Assembly (NCBI GenBank): GCA_015232735.1
Contig: JADFZC010000052.1
Location: 1-11,409, forward strand
Reading direction: 5' to 3'
Source of the DNA: Oligoflexales bacterium
GTDB taxonomy: Bacteria > Bdellovibrionota > Oligoflexia > Oligoflexales > Oligoflexaceae
Length of the DNA: 11,409 bases
Under the pieces are notes generated by a model, which worked only from the letters and a program-made list of their open reading frames with translations, was not told where the DNA came from and searched no databases. Made by a program: the position numbers and the translations under genes. This document shows positions 1 through 7,809 of this stretch, piece by piece; the first letter of the stretch is position 1, and every line of letters starts with the position of its first letter.

Positions 1-806
1 TCAGACACGTAATCAAAGAGATCGAGGATCAAAATCTGAAACTGGTTTTCTTTGTCGATGACAATATCATAGGCAACCGCGAAGCGGCGAAAGATCTGTT
101 CCGCGCCCTGATTCCACTTAAAATCAAATGGGTCAGCCAGGCAAGCCTGGATCAGACGCAGGATCTTGAACTCATGGATCTTATGGCTGAAAGCGGCTGC
201 ATTGGAAATGTGGTCGGATTCGAATCAATCAATATCGAATCGCTGAGGGAGATGAAAAAAGCACCCAATATAGATCGATTCAATCTATATAAGGATGAAA
301 TAAAAATCCTCGATGACCATGGCCTTCAAACCTGGGCGGCCTTCACCTTCGGACACGACCATGACACGCTGGCCACCATAAGAGAGACAGTTGATTTTGC
401 GAAGTATCACAAATTTACTTTTGCGGCATACAATATCCTGATGCCTTACCCTGGAACTCCTCTATATGATTCCCTCAGAAAGGAGAAGAGGCTTCTTTAC
501 AATGAAAAATGGTGGCTCCATCCTGAGTACCGTTTTAATTATGCTGCGTATAAACCTAAGAACATGACTCACGATGAGCTGACCGAGGCCTGTCTCTGGG
601 CAAGAAGGAGTTTCAACAGCCTACCTTCAATCGCATCAAGACTGTTCGCAAGAAAAACCAATATGAGATCGATTTCAGCCATCATGCGCTATCTTGCATA
701 TACCCCGCTGTTCAGAAGGGAGACCTTTAAGAAACAGGGGATGCTTTTCGGTTTCACATCACGCCTTGTTGAACATTACAGAAGAGGGCAGAGAGCTTCC
801 GGATAG
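1..806 (+). CDS. B12-binding-type radical SAM protein, C-terminal part (5' end outside window)
   Basis: The reading frame is open from position 3 and gives 267 residues before TAG at 804-806, so the gene begins upstream of the window. What is visible is the back half of the radical SAM barrel plus the C-terminal extension. Near the edge it reads FFVDDNIIGNREAAKDL, the strand carrying the DDN motif typical of cobalamin-binding radical SAM enzymes. Further on come GFESIN and MPYPGTPLYDSLRKE, both hallmark segments of this group (hopanoid-type and DUF4070-type proteins). The C-terminal part (WWLHPEYRFNYAAYKPKNM and on) resembles the DUF4070 extension. The CxxxCxxC iron-sulfur motif and the B12 domain must lie upstream and are not seen. 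These enzymes usually methylate or rearrange unactivated carbons in lipid or natural-product pathways. The substrate cannot be told from this fragment. It is the only gene on the plus strand, so it is not co-transcribed with the rest. Confidence 0.88.
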   Translation, partial: RHVIKEIEDQNLKLVFFVDDNIIGNREAAKDLFRALIPLKIKWVSQASLDQTQDLELMDLMAESGCIGNVVGFESINIESLREMKKAPNIDRFNLYKDEIKILDDHGLQTWAAFTFGHDHDTLATIRETVDFAKYHKFTFAAYNILMPYPGTPLYDSLRKEKRLLYNEKWWLHPEYRFNYAAYKPKNMTHDELTEACLWARRSFNSLPSIASRLFARKTNMRSISAIMRYLAYTPLFRRETFKKQGMLFGFTSRLVEHYRRGQRASG

Positions 807-954
807 GATTGATATTCTCATCCTTTTTCCGGGGGAAGGTGCAAAATTCAAATTTGCAGTACATGTCCCTTTTGCCGATATTTCCGAATGGATGCACTAT
901 ACGGACTACATCAGGAAGGACCAGCTGCGGCAAAAATTCTCCAAAGAAGGATAA
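769..954 (+). pseudogene. Out-of-frame coding-like stretch overlapping the end of the radical SAM gene
   Basis: In frame 1, overlapping the 3' end of the radical SAM gene and running on to TAA at 952-954, is a stretch that looks protein-like: roughly LPDRIDILILFPGEG, then HVPFADISEWMHYTDYI, then a basic end. It has mixed hydrophobic, acidic and aromatic residues and reasonable codon choice. No ribosome binding site or good start codon lies in front of it; the only candidate starts are TTG codons at 766 and 769. It could be a remnant of a following gene, or a former C-terminal extension of the radical SAM protein detached by a frameshift. I do not recognise the family. Confidence 0.25.
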
Positions 955-1206
955 TGAAACTTCATTGCGTATACAGATTACACCCTATATCCCAGGGGTA
1001 ACCCTTTTTTCCTTACCGGGAATTGGTATGCAAATTCGAGACCATCGCAAGACCCATTCAGAAAAGGGAAAAGTGATTTCGATAATGAAAAATACTGAGA
1101 ATTTGACATATAAAAAGGTGTCCGAAGTTAATGGTCTGATGACTCGATTTTATTTTGTAGGTTAAAGCAGTAGGACAGGTATCGGCGAGCGGCGAGCGGC
1201 GAGCAG
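807..1206. other. Gene-poor spacer between convergent genes
   Basis: Apart from the coding-like stretch that ends at 954 and the small tandem repeat at 1183-1203, I see nothing here. The open frame at 809-1165 on the plus strand has no ribosome binding site and an unconvincing composition. The spacer separates two convergently transcribed genes, so terminators are expected, but no clear GC-rich hairpin followed by a T-run is visible for either. Confidence 0.5.
1183..1203. repeat. Three perfect copies of a 7-bp unit (CGGCGAG)
   Basis: Three head-to-tail copies of CGGCGAG lie directly downstream of the stop codon of the lethal-factor-like lipoprotein gene. They probably arose by slippage. No hairpin partner or T-run is seen, so this is not an evident terminator. 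Confidence 0.8.
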
Positions 1207-2148
1207 CTACGGATTGCGCGGCATCACGAAAAGACCTTTAAGGAGCGCGTACATGTCTGGGTTGCTATCCTTGAGATTGTCGTGGTTGATGTAGCTAGCC
1301 CAACTATCGCCCTCACCAAGGTTGAACCATGCCGCGACGCTCTCCGCGAAGAATTCCATCTCGTCTTGACTGGCATAGTCTGAAACAAAGCCTTTCTCTT
1401 CATTGAAGATCTTCTGAATCTGATCGGCGAGCGTATCCTCCGAGTCGTAAAGCGAAAAGTGGATAATATGGGCGAACTCATGCACAAAGTTGGTATATTC
1501 CCAAACGAAGCCCTCAGCGAATTCGTCAGCGCACGATTGGGGAATCTCGTAACGTAAGGCATACCCGCCCGACCCCCCGCAAAGCCTCATGTCTCCGAGT
1601 TCCGTCTTGATAATGTCGTACGCCTTCGGATGATCGGAGCGGTATCTTGCCAGCATGACCTTCACGGCTTGCGCAGCCGCTTTGGCTTGCACCTCCGTGC
1701 CTCCTTCGCAATTCACTTCATACTGGATGCTCAGCGTGAAATCCAGTTCAGGAACCTGGGAAGGCGAACTTATAACAAAGTTCGAAGGAAGACCCAGAAT
1801 CGTTCCCGCGTTCGGAACTGGCGTGGCCGCATCGGGTTTGCCCGCGTCGCTTTTATCCTTAGAATTAGTGTTTGAAGTTGAATCAGAAGATCCGCTGTTT
1901 GTTGAACTCTGCGATGAATTCGATTTATCATTGGATACATCCTTGGAATTAGTGTTTGAAGTTGAATCGGAAGATCCGCTGTTTGTTGAACTCTGCGATG
2001 AATTCGATTTATCATTGGATACATTATCAGCATTGGTAGAAGATGCGCTGTCAGAATGTGATTTCTTTGAAGCACTACATGATGGTGCAAAAAAGAGAAA
2101 TAGAGCCACTAGGAATCCTATCAATAAATTTGAACTTTTCTTCACCAT
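1207..2148 (-). CDS. Lipoprotein with anthrax lethal factor-like (M34/ATLF) metallopeptidase domain
   Basis: 313 residues. The start ATG has a good ribosome binding site (AAGGAG, 4 nt upstream). Residues 1-23 form a basic then hydrophobic signal sequence ending in FFAPSC, so Cys24 is the probable lipidation site, although the lipobox is not canonical. Residues 25-115 are a Ser/Asn/Asp/Thr-rich low-complexity linker with a 28-residue unit present twice. The C-terminal 200 residues carry HEFAH (223-227), the zinc-binding HExxH, followed by Tyr258 and EFFAE (265-269). The spacing Tyr-x6-Glu-Phe-Phe-Ala-Glu matches, as I recall it, the end of anthrax lethal factor (Tyr728, Glu735, with His686/His690). 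Predicted zinc ligands are therefore His223, His227 and Glu265, with Glu224 catalytic. The parallel is seen in the sequence; proteolytic activity and substrate are inferred. The protein is probably anchored to a membrane facing the periplasm or the outside, with the linker as a stalk. It lies downstream of another HExxH lipoprotein on the same strand, separated by about 294 bp, so it may have its own promoter. Confidence 0.8.
   Translation of the reverse strand: MVKKSSNLLIGFLVALFLFFAPSCSASKKSHSDSASSTNADNVSNDKSNSSQSSTNSGSSDSTSNTNSKDVSNDKSNSSQSSTNSGSSDSTSNTNSKDKSDAGKPDAATPVPNAGTILGLPSNFVISSPSQVPELDFTLSIQYEVNCEGGTEVQAKAAAQAVKVMLARYRSDHPKAYDIIKTELGDMRLCGGSGGYALRYEIPQSCADEFAEGFVWEYTNFVHEFAHIIHFSLYDSEDTLADQIQKIFNEEKGFVSDYASQDEMEFFAESVAAWFNLGEGDSWASYINHDNLKDSNPDMYALLKGLFVMPRNP
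1855..2022 (-). repeat. 84-bp direct tandem duplication inside the lipoprotein linker
   Basis: Two adjacent 84-bp copies (1855-1938 and 1939-2022) differ at only two positions by eye (1861/1945 and 1885/1969). The unit is exactly 28 codons, so the reading frame is kept. It encodes a Ser/Asn/Asp/Lys-rich segment of the stalk. Near identity at the DNA level points to a recent duplication. Confidence 0.95.
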
Positions 2149-2442
2149 TTATCTCCTTATGTTCTGTTTTATAAATCATTTTTTTATCTGCTTTATTCGA
2201 GGTAAAAATAAAATGGAAACTCTACTGTTCTTATCGGTTCTAGATCCACTATTTCTTTAATTACTCTAAAAAGTTGCTTTATTACTTATGGTTAAATCGA
2301 AATTTTGCAACATCTCAAAAAGGACACCATAAAAAACCGAGGGCATCTGTTATCATATCTTAAGAAAAAAATCCGTACTATTGAGCATATGCGCCGGAAC
2401 CGATGGAAGCGACAATCGAGACGTCACCAGAACAGGCTGCAG
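2149..2442. promoter_or_regulatory. AT-rich intergenic region, probable promoter region of the downstream lipoprotein gene
   Basis: This 294-bp gap between two same-strand genes is strongly AT-rich in its left two thirds (about 2160-2360), in contrast to the flanking coding DNA. That suits a promoter and untranslated leader for the gene starting at 2148. I could not choose convincing -35 and -10 boxes, and I see no clear terminator for the gene ending at 2443. Confidence 0.3.
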
Positions 2443-3912
2443 TTACAGACAGAGGAAGGTGTGTCCTCTTTCATCCTTTTTCAGCTCGTAGGCTACACCT
2501 TTCGCCTTGAGCCGCTCATGGTTGATTGAAAGTCTGCCGCCGGTTAACGCCGGATTCAGCGCCGTTTGTTTGATGAAGAAGAGAAAACCGTGGCTGGCAC
2601 AAGGGTTCTGGCTGGCAGAGGTGTCCGTGCTGGTCGAGGCAACCTCGATCGAAGAGCCGTCCTTGTTTTTGGCGGTGAAGGTTGCGGAGAAATCCATATT
2701 GAGTTCTAGATTTTGTGCGGTGACTAATACAAAAGCACTCGTTGAATAGGAACCCAGAATCCGTTCACTTGAAACCACCACTCGGGTCATGCTCATGTCG
2801 TCCTGGGCGTTGACAAACTCGTCGATCTTCGGTGCACGACGAAGGTTTTGTGATTCAATCAGACGCTCTAAATCAGCCTTTGCCTGCTCGTCCGTTGCTG
2901 GCGCCTGTCGGGCCAGCCCCTCAACCAGAAGCGAGAGCGGTGTGGCGCCGGAGATGATTTTGCTCTCCCAACCCTTATGGTTTGCCATGCTTCGCAAGAT
3001 CAGCCCGGCCAGGGCGCCCAACGTGTAGGATTCACTGTCACCGTCGGTTAAATAATAAGCATTGTCTGAGAATTTTCTGGCAAGTTCCGTACGCAGCTCA
3101 TCTTCGGAGGCCTGGCAGCCGAGTTTGCTGATCGCCTGTGAGACCTCGTCGGCATATCGGGCTGTCCCCTCTGTTTGGTCGGTCGAAGTCAGTTTTTGCG
3201 ATTCGGCGGCATATTCGGCATTGTATGTGTCGTACAGGAAAGCTAGCTCTTTAAGCCGGACCGGATTACCTTGCAGGAGGTAATCGGTCATGGTCTTTAT
3301 CATCATATGGCGCAGATAGCGCGGACGGGCCAAGCTCGGATATTCGGTTGCGCGCGAACTGTTGTTGTTGCCCGCTCTCTGCCAGGCGCGTTGGGCGAAT
3401 AAATGAAAACCCTCATGAATGCCGAGCATCACCAGGAACTCGCCGGCGCCCTCCGTTTTGTTGTACCTAGCAGTTTTATCAAGTGAGAGACCAATCTCGC
3501 GTTGTGAAAGATCTTTTCCTTTACTGAAGGCGCCGGTGGTGAATTCGGGCTCAATCGTACTGAAATCGATCGGCGTGACCCTGCCCGTTGTCTCGTTGGC
3601 CTCAGCATGCCAGCGGAAGGCCAGTCTTTTTTCAGCGTCGCTCAGATATATGGTCATGTTTTTGAAATCATAACCGGGCCAGACCCGTTGCGGACACTGC
3701 AGCATCGGACGGGACACCTCGCGGTTAAAGGCTTCGATCCGTTCGGTTGTGCCCTGTGGAGTCTCATTTTCCGCTAGAAGGCTGCTGGTGGAACTTCGTG
3801 ACCCCCCGCAGGCGCCTGCCATGAGCATGAGAGCTAGTGCTCCGGCCAGCAGGAACCTAAGGGCGCCTTTATGTTGATGTTTGCTATCTTTTTGATTTAA
3901 TTGGAACTCCAT
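2443..3912 (-). CDS. Predicted lipoprotein zinc metallopeptidase (HExxH), family not recognised
   Basis: 489 residues from the ATG at 3912, which has AGGGAG six bases upstream. A TTG eight codons further upstream is in frame but lacks a ribosome binding site. Residues 16-34 are a hydrophobic signal segment (FLLAGALALMLMAGAC), so Cys35 is the likely lipidation site, with a divergent lipobox. Around residues 166-170 is HEGFH, within MLGIHEGFHLFAQRAW, a typical HExxH zinc helix. About 80 residues later QTEGTARYADE supplies a plausible third ligand (Glu248), as in gluzincins of the HExxH...E type. The C-terminal third looks beta-rich and may be a separate domain; it has a Cys at 438 and another two residues from the end. 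A zinc-dependent peptidase at the cell envelope is the best inference, but I cannot name the family and have no substrate. It starts 74 bp after the stop of the PEP-utilising enzyme gene on the same strand and could be read through from that operon or have its own promoter in the gap. Confidence 0.75.
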   Translation of the reverse strand: MEFQLNQKDSKHQHKGALRFLLAGALALMLMAGACGGSRSSTSSLLAENETPQGTTERIEAFNREVSRPMLQCPQRVWPGYDFKNMTIYLSDAEKRLAFRWHAEANETTGRVTPIDFSTIEPEFTTGAFSKGKDLSQREIGLSLDKTARYNKTEGAGEFLVMLGIHEGFHLFAQRAWQRAGNNNSSRATEYPSLARPRYLRHMMIKTMTDYLLQGNPVRLKELAFLYDTYNAEYAAESQKLTSTDQTEGTARYADEVSQAISKLGCQASEDELRTELARKFSDNAYYLTDGDSESYTLGALAGLILRSMANHKGWESKIISGATPLSLLVEGLARQAPATDEQAKADLERLIESQNLRRAPKIDEFVNAQDDMSMTRVVVSSERILGSYSTSAFVLVTAQNLELNMDFSATFTAKNKDGSSIEVASTSTDTSASQNPCASHGFLFFIKQTALNPALTGGRLSINHERLKAKGVAYELKKDERGHTFLCL

Positions 3913-3985
3913 GGAATACTCCCTGTGATGCCGCAATAATGCAACAGCTTAAAATAACGAACTATTTGACACATGAATTATTATT

Positions 3986-6763
3986 CTAAATTCCTCCCTC
4001 TTTCACTCTTTGCACAAGATCACCCGTCAGGCTGTCGATGGTGAAATTCTCCATATCTTTTGGAAGATCTTTGCTTTCAAGAAGAATCCTGACTTCTCCA
4101 CTTGCTCCGTCCATCTCGATAAGAGCCCCGTCAGGAATGGACGAGGTTGCATTTTTAAGTGCAACAATGGTTGGAATATTAAACTTACGGCCTGTGATGG
4201 CGGTATGGGAAAGAGAGCTCCCCTTTTCGACGATGATGCCTCTTGCCGACAGCATGAGAAAAAGCCACCCCGGATCGGTCTCCTTGGCGATGAGGATTTC
4301 AAATTCACTTATTCTTTCGATTTTTGTTGGATTGATAACCCTCTTTGCAATACCGATAACCTTGCCTGAAGAGGAGGGAATACCCCTGAGAACGCCATTT
4401 TCACTCTCCTCATTATCGGTACGGGGCCTCAGTGAATTCCTGAAAATCGGCCCGATCGTCGTTATTTGCTCGGCAGTCTGAACCTTAAGATGCTCTTCAT
4501 ATTCTCCCTTTCGAATTTCCACTAGAGTCTGAAGGTTTTTGACGGTTCCTGTTCCGCCAAAATACCCGAAGATCTCTTCCTGGGTAAGGTGATAGACATC
4601 GCATCTCTCCTTGATGGCCCCCAATTGATAAAGCTGATCGCCCAGCTCCCTGAAAATCCGTTTTGAAAAACCAAAAAGCTCACTTCTGCAATATCGGGAA
4701 TTCTCCCGGTGGCGAATATATCCCCTCAATTTGCTGAGCATATACTTATAACCAAGATATCGAACAGGACTCTTTTTAAGGAGAATCTCCTTTAAAACAA
4801 GTTCTCCCCGATTCCTGGTCTCTTTTTCCTTATTCATCAGATCCTCAACCGTGACCGAAGTCGAAAGAGCATACTGCCTGATGATTTCAATGAGCTCACA
4901 TGGATTATCCCTTAAGCTTGGCTGTTCCATTTTCAACTCGGCAAGGCCTCTATCCCCATTTTCTAAAAGGTGGGTCTTAATCACTTTGCTGAAATCCGGA
5001 GGAAGAAGATTTTTTGCATACATTTGCCAAATTTCATTATTTGAAAAGTTCTTCATAATCTTCATCAGCGAATCGTCAGATCTGACCATCTCTCCCAAAC
5101 GAACCGCTGAAAGCATGATTTCAACGCTCTTCAGGCTCTCACCGCCGCACAAAAGATCACTTAAAAGTCCGGGATGATCCCTAAATTTATCCTGAGAAAA
5201 AAGTTTTTCTGCAATCCCGTTAAAAATCGGAAGGTAGCTGTCATTAAGAAGAGTGACGCTCCACTCCTTCCTGACCTCATTCCAAACTCTATGATAGATC
5301 GATATGATTTCAATGGGATCCCATTTTGCGAAATTTTTAATTCTCAGGGGTGCGTATAAGTCATTCCAAAATTTATAGAAATGCTTCATCATACGGTCAT
5401 GGAAGAAGTAATAGGTAATTCCCCTTATAACGGCCGACTGTAGTTCCAGAATCTCTCCCATCTTTTGCAGAATCCGCTTGAAATGGCCTGTTTCATGTGT
5501 CTGGTAGGATGCCTTGAAACCCATCATTTTTTCCCAGTGGGCTCTCAAAAGAGGAAAAAGAGGCGTCTGAGAGTGAAGTCTGTAAAAACTATTTAAATTA
5601 TAATAGATCCTTCCATCAAGGTAACCGACCATGTTTTCAATAAAATGATTATTCTCAAGCATCTTATCGGTTCCCACTCCAAGCTGCCTGTAAATGTTAT
5701 AAAAGATTGCCTGATAGAAAAACCTGGCAAATGAAAAGGTCAAAGCCGATGAAACTCCGGGAAAACTCTCCGTGATATTTGAATTGGTCCAGACAATTCT
5801 CCTGTCGTAGTTGAAAACGATGGGCCTGGACTGAAGAAAATAGATATTTCCATCCTGGGTTACGGTCCCTTCGATATCCTGAGGCATCTTAAAGATTTTC
5901 TCAATTTTTTTCCCTGCCAGGACCAACTGACCAATTTGTTCCTGGCTCAAGGCGGGGAGGGTCTCTTTTCCTTTTTCAACCGATATCTTTTTAAGTCCAT
6001 ATCCCCTCTCTTTATCAAAAGTGAGCATGCTATCCTTTGCGGCAATCTCACTTCTGACCTTCTGTGTCGCACCTGCCACAAAAAAGTGGTCGATGGGAAC
6101 CGACTCCTGCACAACCCCCTCGCCAATGCCATATCCACATGCAATGATCGTATCCCTGGCCGAGGTTCCGGGATCACAGGTGAACATCACAAAGGATCGC
6201 TCTCCAAAGATCATTTTTTGAATCCCAATGGCAACACCAAAAGATGTCAGCTCGATACCCTGCGTTTTTCGATAAACAAGAGCTTCGAGAGAAAATCCTG
6301 ATGCCCAGCACTCCTTGATACTGCCAATCAGCCGGTTCCTGGGTACGTAAAGGAGAGTTTCACTTATCCCTGCAAACGCGTCTTTTTCAGAATCTTCAGA
6401 AATGCCTCCAGCATCAGCGACCATTGAACTTCTCACAGCGACAAGATCGGACTTCTCAAATGATTTATCAAAAGCCTCAAGGATCATATCCTCCATCTTA
6501 TGGCCGAGTCTCACGGCGCGAAACATATCTTTTATCGTCAAAGAGGCCCGCTCGATTGAAACCTGGCTTTGAAAATCTATGCCTGAGATGATCTCGTGGC
6601 ACTCATCCTTGATTTCACTAAAAACGATCTCATAGAAAGACTTGGTGAGGCAGAAGAACTCGGGAATATTGATCTTCGCTTTTGCCATTACATGCTGCTT
6701 ATGAAATTTCCCTCCGACCTGAGTCTCCTTCATTTCTTCATTATATTTAATAATTAATTTCAT
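3986..6763 (-). CDS. PEP/pyruvate-binding, PEP-utilising enzyme (rifampin phosphotransferase-like domain order)
   Basis: 925 residues. The start ATG overlaps the stop of the SDR gene as ATGA, so the two are translationally coupled. Residues 15-315 are a PPDK/PEP-synthase-type ATP-grasp domain: VGGK near 17, RSS at 111-113, EDSE at 123-126, and EGTVTQDGNIYFLQSRPI closing it at about 298-315. Residues 325-770 are a long, mostly helical middle region opening with WTNSNITESFPG, the same sort of entry seen in rifampin phosphotransferases. Its end contains DVYHLTQEEI (722-731), also typical of that family. Residues 790-895 are the mobile phosphohistidine domain, with GSSLSHTAITGRKFNIPTIV; His853 is the predicted phosphorylated residue. 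There is no C-terminal TIM barrel, so this is not a PEP synthase or pyruvate phosphate dikinase. The order ATP-grasp, middle, His matches the dikinases that move a phosphate from ATP to a small molecule. The substrate is unknown. Resistance to rifampin should not be assumed, because the middle domain is divergent. Confidence 0.85.
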   Translation of the reverse strand: MKLIIKYNEEMKETQVGGKFHKQHVMAKAKINIPEFFCLTKSFYEIVFSEIKDECHEIISGIDFQSQVSIERASLTIKDMFRAVRLGHKMEDMILEAFDKSFEKSDLVAVRSSMVADAGGISEDSEKDAFAGISETLLYVPRNRLIGSIKECWASGFSLEALVYRKTQGIELTSFGVAIGIQKMIFGERSFVMFTCDPGTSARDTIIACGYGIGEGVVQESVPIDHFFVAGATQKVRSEIAAKDSMLTFDKERGYGLKKISVEKGKETLPALSQEQIGQLVLAGKKIEKIFKMPQDIEGTVTQDGNIYFLQSRPIVFNYDRRIVWTNSNITESFPGVSSALTFSFARFFYQAIFYNIYRQLGVGTDKMLENNHFIENMVGYLDGRIYYNLNSFYRLHSQTPLFPLLRAHWEKMMGFKASYQTHETGHFKRILQKMGEILELQSAVIRGITYYFFHDRMMKHFYKFWNDLYAPLRIKNFAKWDPIEIISIYHRVWNEVRKEWSVTLLNDSYLPIFNGIAEKLFSQDKFRDHPGLLSDLLCGGESLKSVEIMLSAVRLGEMVRSDDSLMKIMKNFSNNEIWQMYAKNLLPPDFSKVIKTHLLENGDRGLAELKMEQPSLRDNPCELIEIIRQYALSTSVTVEDLMNKEKETRNRGELVLKEILLKKSPVRYLGYKYMLSKLRGYIRHRENSRYCRSELFGFSKRIFRELGDQLYQLGAIKERCDVYHLTQEEIFGYFGGTGTVKNLQTLVEIRKGEYEEHLKVQTAEQITTIGPIFRNSLRPRTDNEESENGVLRGIPSSSGKVIGIAKRVINPTKIERISEFEILIAKETDPGWLFLMLSARGIIVEKGSSLSHTAITGRKFNIPTIVALKNATSSIPDGALIEMDGASGEVRILLESKDLPKDMENFTIDSLTGDLVQRVKEGGI

Positions 6764-7809
6764 ATGTTGCCTTTCCCCGGAAAACGGGATGATTCGATCT
6801 GTCTTTTCACCATATTTTTAAATATCTCTCGTGGATCTTTCCCGGTGATTTCCCCCAACCCTGTCGTTTCCAGGGCACGTACGTCACCACAGTGAGAAAA
6901 GCCGACCAGATCGAGTTTTGTCGCCAAAGACCTGGCCAGACGGAATGGAAATTTTTGTGAGAGATTCAATATCAAATCCGAAATGGTGATGAAAACTGCT
7001 TTTTCATGCTCCCCAGGAATAACGGCTTTGAAAATGTCCATAATCTCGTTATAACTCAGCGGCCTACTATAACCGACATTCAAAACCCTGGCTGGCTCTA
7101 TTTCGCTTGAGCTTCGATCGAGTATCCGTTGGGCCAAATAAAATATGATAGATGCGTAATCATCCACATCCATAAAAGAGTAGATCTGATCGCCGGAGCC
7201 TATTTTGACTCTTTTCTGATACAATTTTAGAAAAGAATTTAAAGTGAACCTGTCCCTATGTCCGATGACAAAACGGGGCCTTAAGATATAGGCGGTCCGT
7301 CCCGTCTTTTCAGCCTCTCCCATAATGAGATCTTCAGCCTTTTTGCGACTTTTTGCGAGATCAGTTTTAGGATTCAGGGGATGATCTTCCTTGATTCTCT
7401 CTTGTGAGCCACTACCATAGACTGACATTGAGCTCCCGTATATATACCCAACCGCACCCTTTGAAAGCTCTTTCAAAAGATTACGGGTTCCCTCCACATT
7501 GATCCTTTCAAATCCGCTTTTATCATGGTCAATCTGTTTTGTGCCAAAATGAATGAGAACAAAAGGATCCTTAAAACAGAGAGCCGACGGAGGATAAGGA
7601 AGTTCCCCCTTTATGACTTCAACAGATCCTCTCAGATCATCATCCAAGACAAATTGATCCTCTCGAACCAGTATCTTTGCCTGGACAGAACCTTCCGGCA
7701 GACCTCTTAACTGTCGCAAGAGAGCCTGACCTACGAATCCTGTCGCTCCCGTGATCACAAGTCGCAAAGTAGGGGTATGTATTGTTTTGTCAATAATAAA
7801 ACCTTCCAT
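6760..7809 (-). CDS. Extended SDR / NAD-dependent epimerase-like protein lacking the catalytic Tyr-Lys pair
   Basis: 349 residues from the ATG at 7809. An upstream TTG at 7833 is possible, but neither start has a clear ribosome binding site. The ATG lies inside the end of the 43-codon gene, so reinitiation after that gene is likely. The Rossmann motif GATGFVG (residues 21-27) follows LRLVIT. INVEGTRNLL and SSMSVYG (about 126-132) are standard extended-SDR landmarks, and LRPRFVIGHRDRF and YSFMDVDDYA fit the substrate-binding half. Where the family has YxxSK before KAE, this protein has LAKSR (residues 151-155), so both the catalytic Tyr and Lys are replaced. The fold and NAD(P) binding are supported, but classical SDR chemistry is doubtful. 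It may act as a binding or atypical enzyme. The gene overlaps the next one (PEP-utilising enzyme) by four bases, so the two products probably work together. Confidence 0.82.
   Translation of the reverse strand: MEGFIIDKTIHTPTLRLVITGATGFVGQALLRQLRGLPEGSVQAKILVREDQFVLDDDLRGSVEVIKGELPYPPSALCFKDPFVLIHFGTKQIDHDKSGFERINVEGTRNLLKELSKGAVGYIYGSSMSVYGSGSQERIKEDHPLNPKTDLAKSRKKAEDLIMGEAEKTGRTAYILRPRFVIGHRDRFTLNSFLKLYQKRVKIGSGDQIYSFMDVDDYASIIFYLAQRILDRSSSEIEPARVLNVGYSRPLSYNEIMDIFKAVIPGEHEKAVFITISDLILNLSQKFPFRLARSLATKLDLVGFSHCGDVRALETTGLGEITGKDPREIFKNMVKRQIESSRFPGKGNI

Noticed and set aside
809..1165. 118-codon plus-strand open frame after the radical SAM gene
   Set aside because: It has no ribosome binding site, no recognisable motif and an irregular composition, and it overlaps a different frame that looks more protein-like up to 954.
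1855..2022. Repeats as a possible CRISPR array
   Set aside because: There are only two copies, 84 bp long and directly adjacent with no spacers, and they keep a reading frame inside a gene.
1655..2260. 201-codon plus-strand open frame with an acidic repeat
   Set aside because: It is antisense to the lipoprotein gene. Its repeat is simply the complement of the duplicated stalk, and it runs into non-coding AT-rich DNA.
3986..6763. Calling the large enzyme a phosphoenolpyruvate synthase
   Set aside because: The phosphohistidine domain is at the C-terminus and the TIM-barrel PEP/pyruvate domain is absent.
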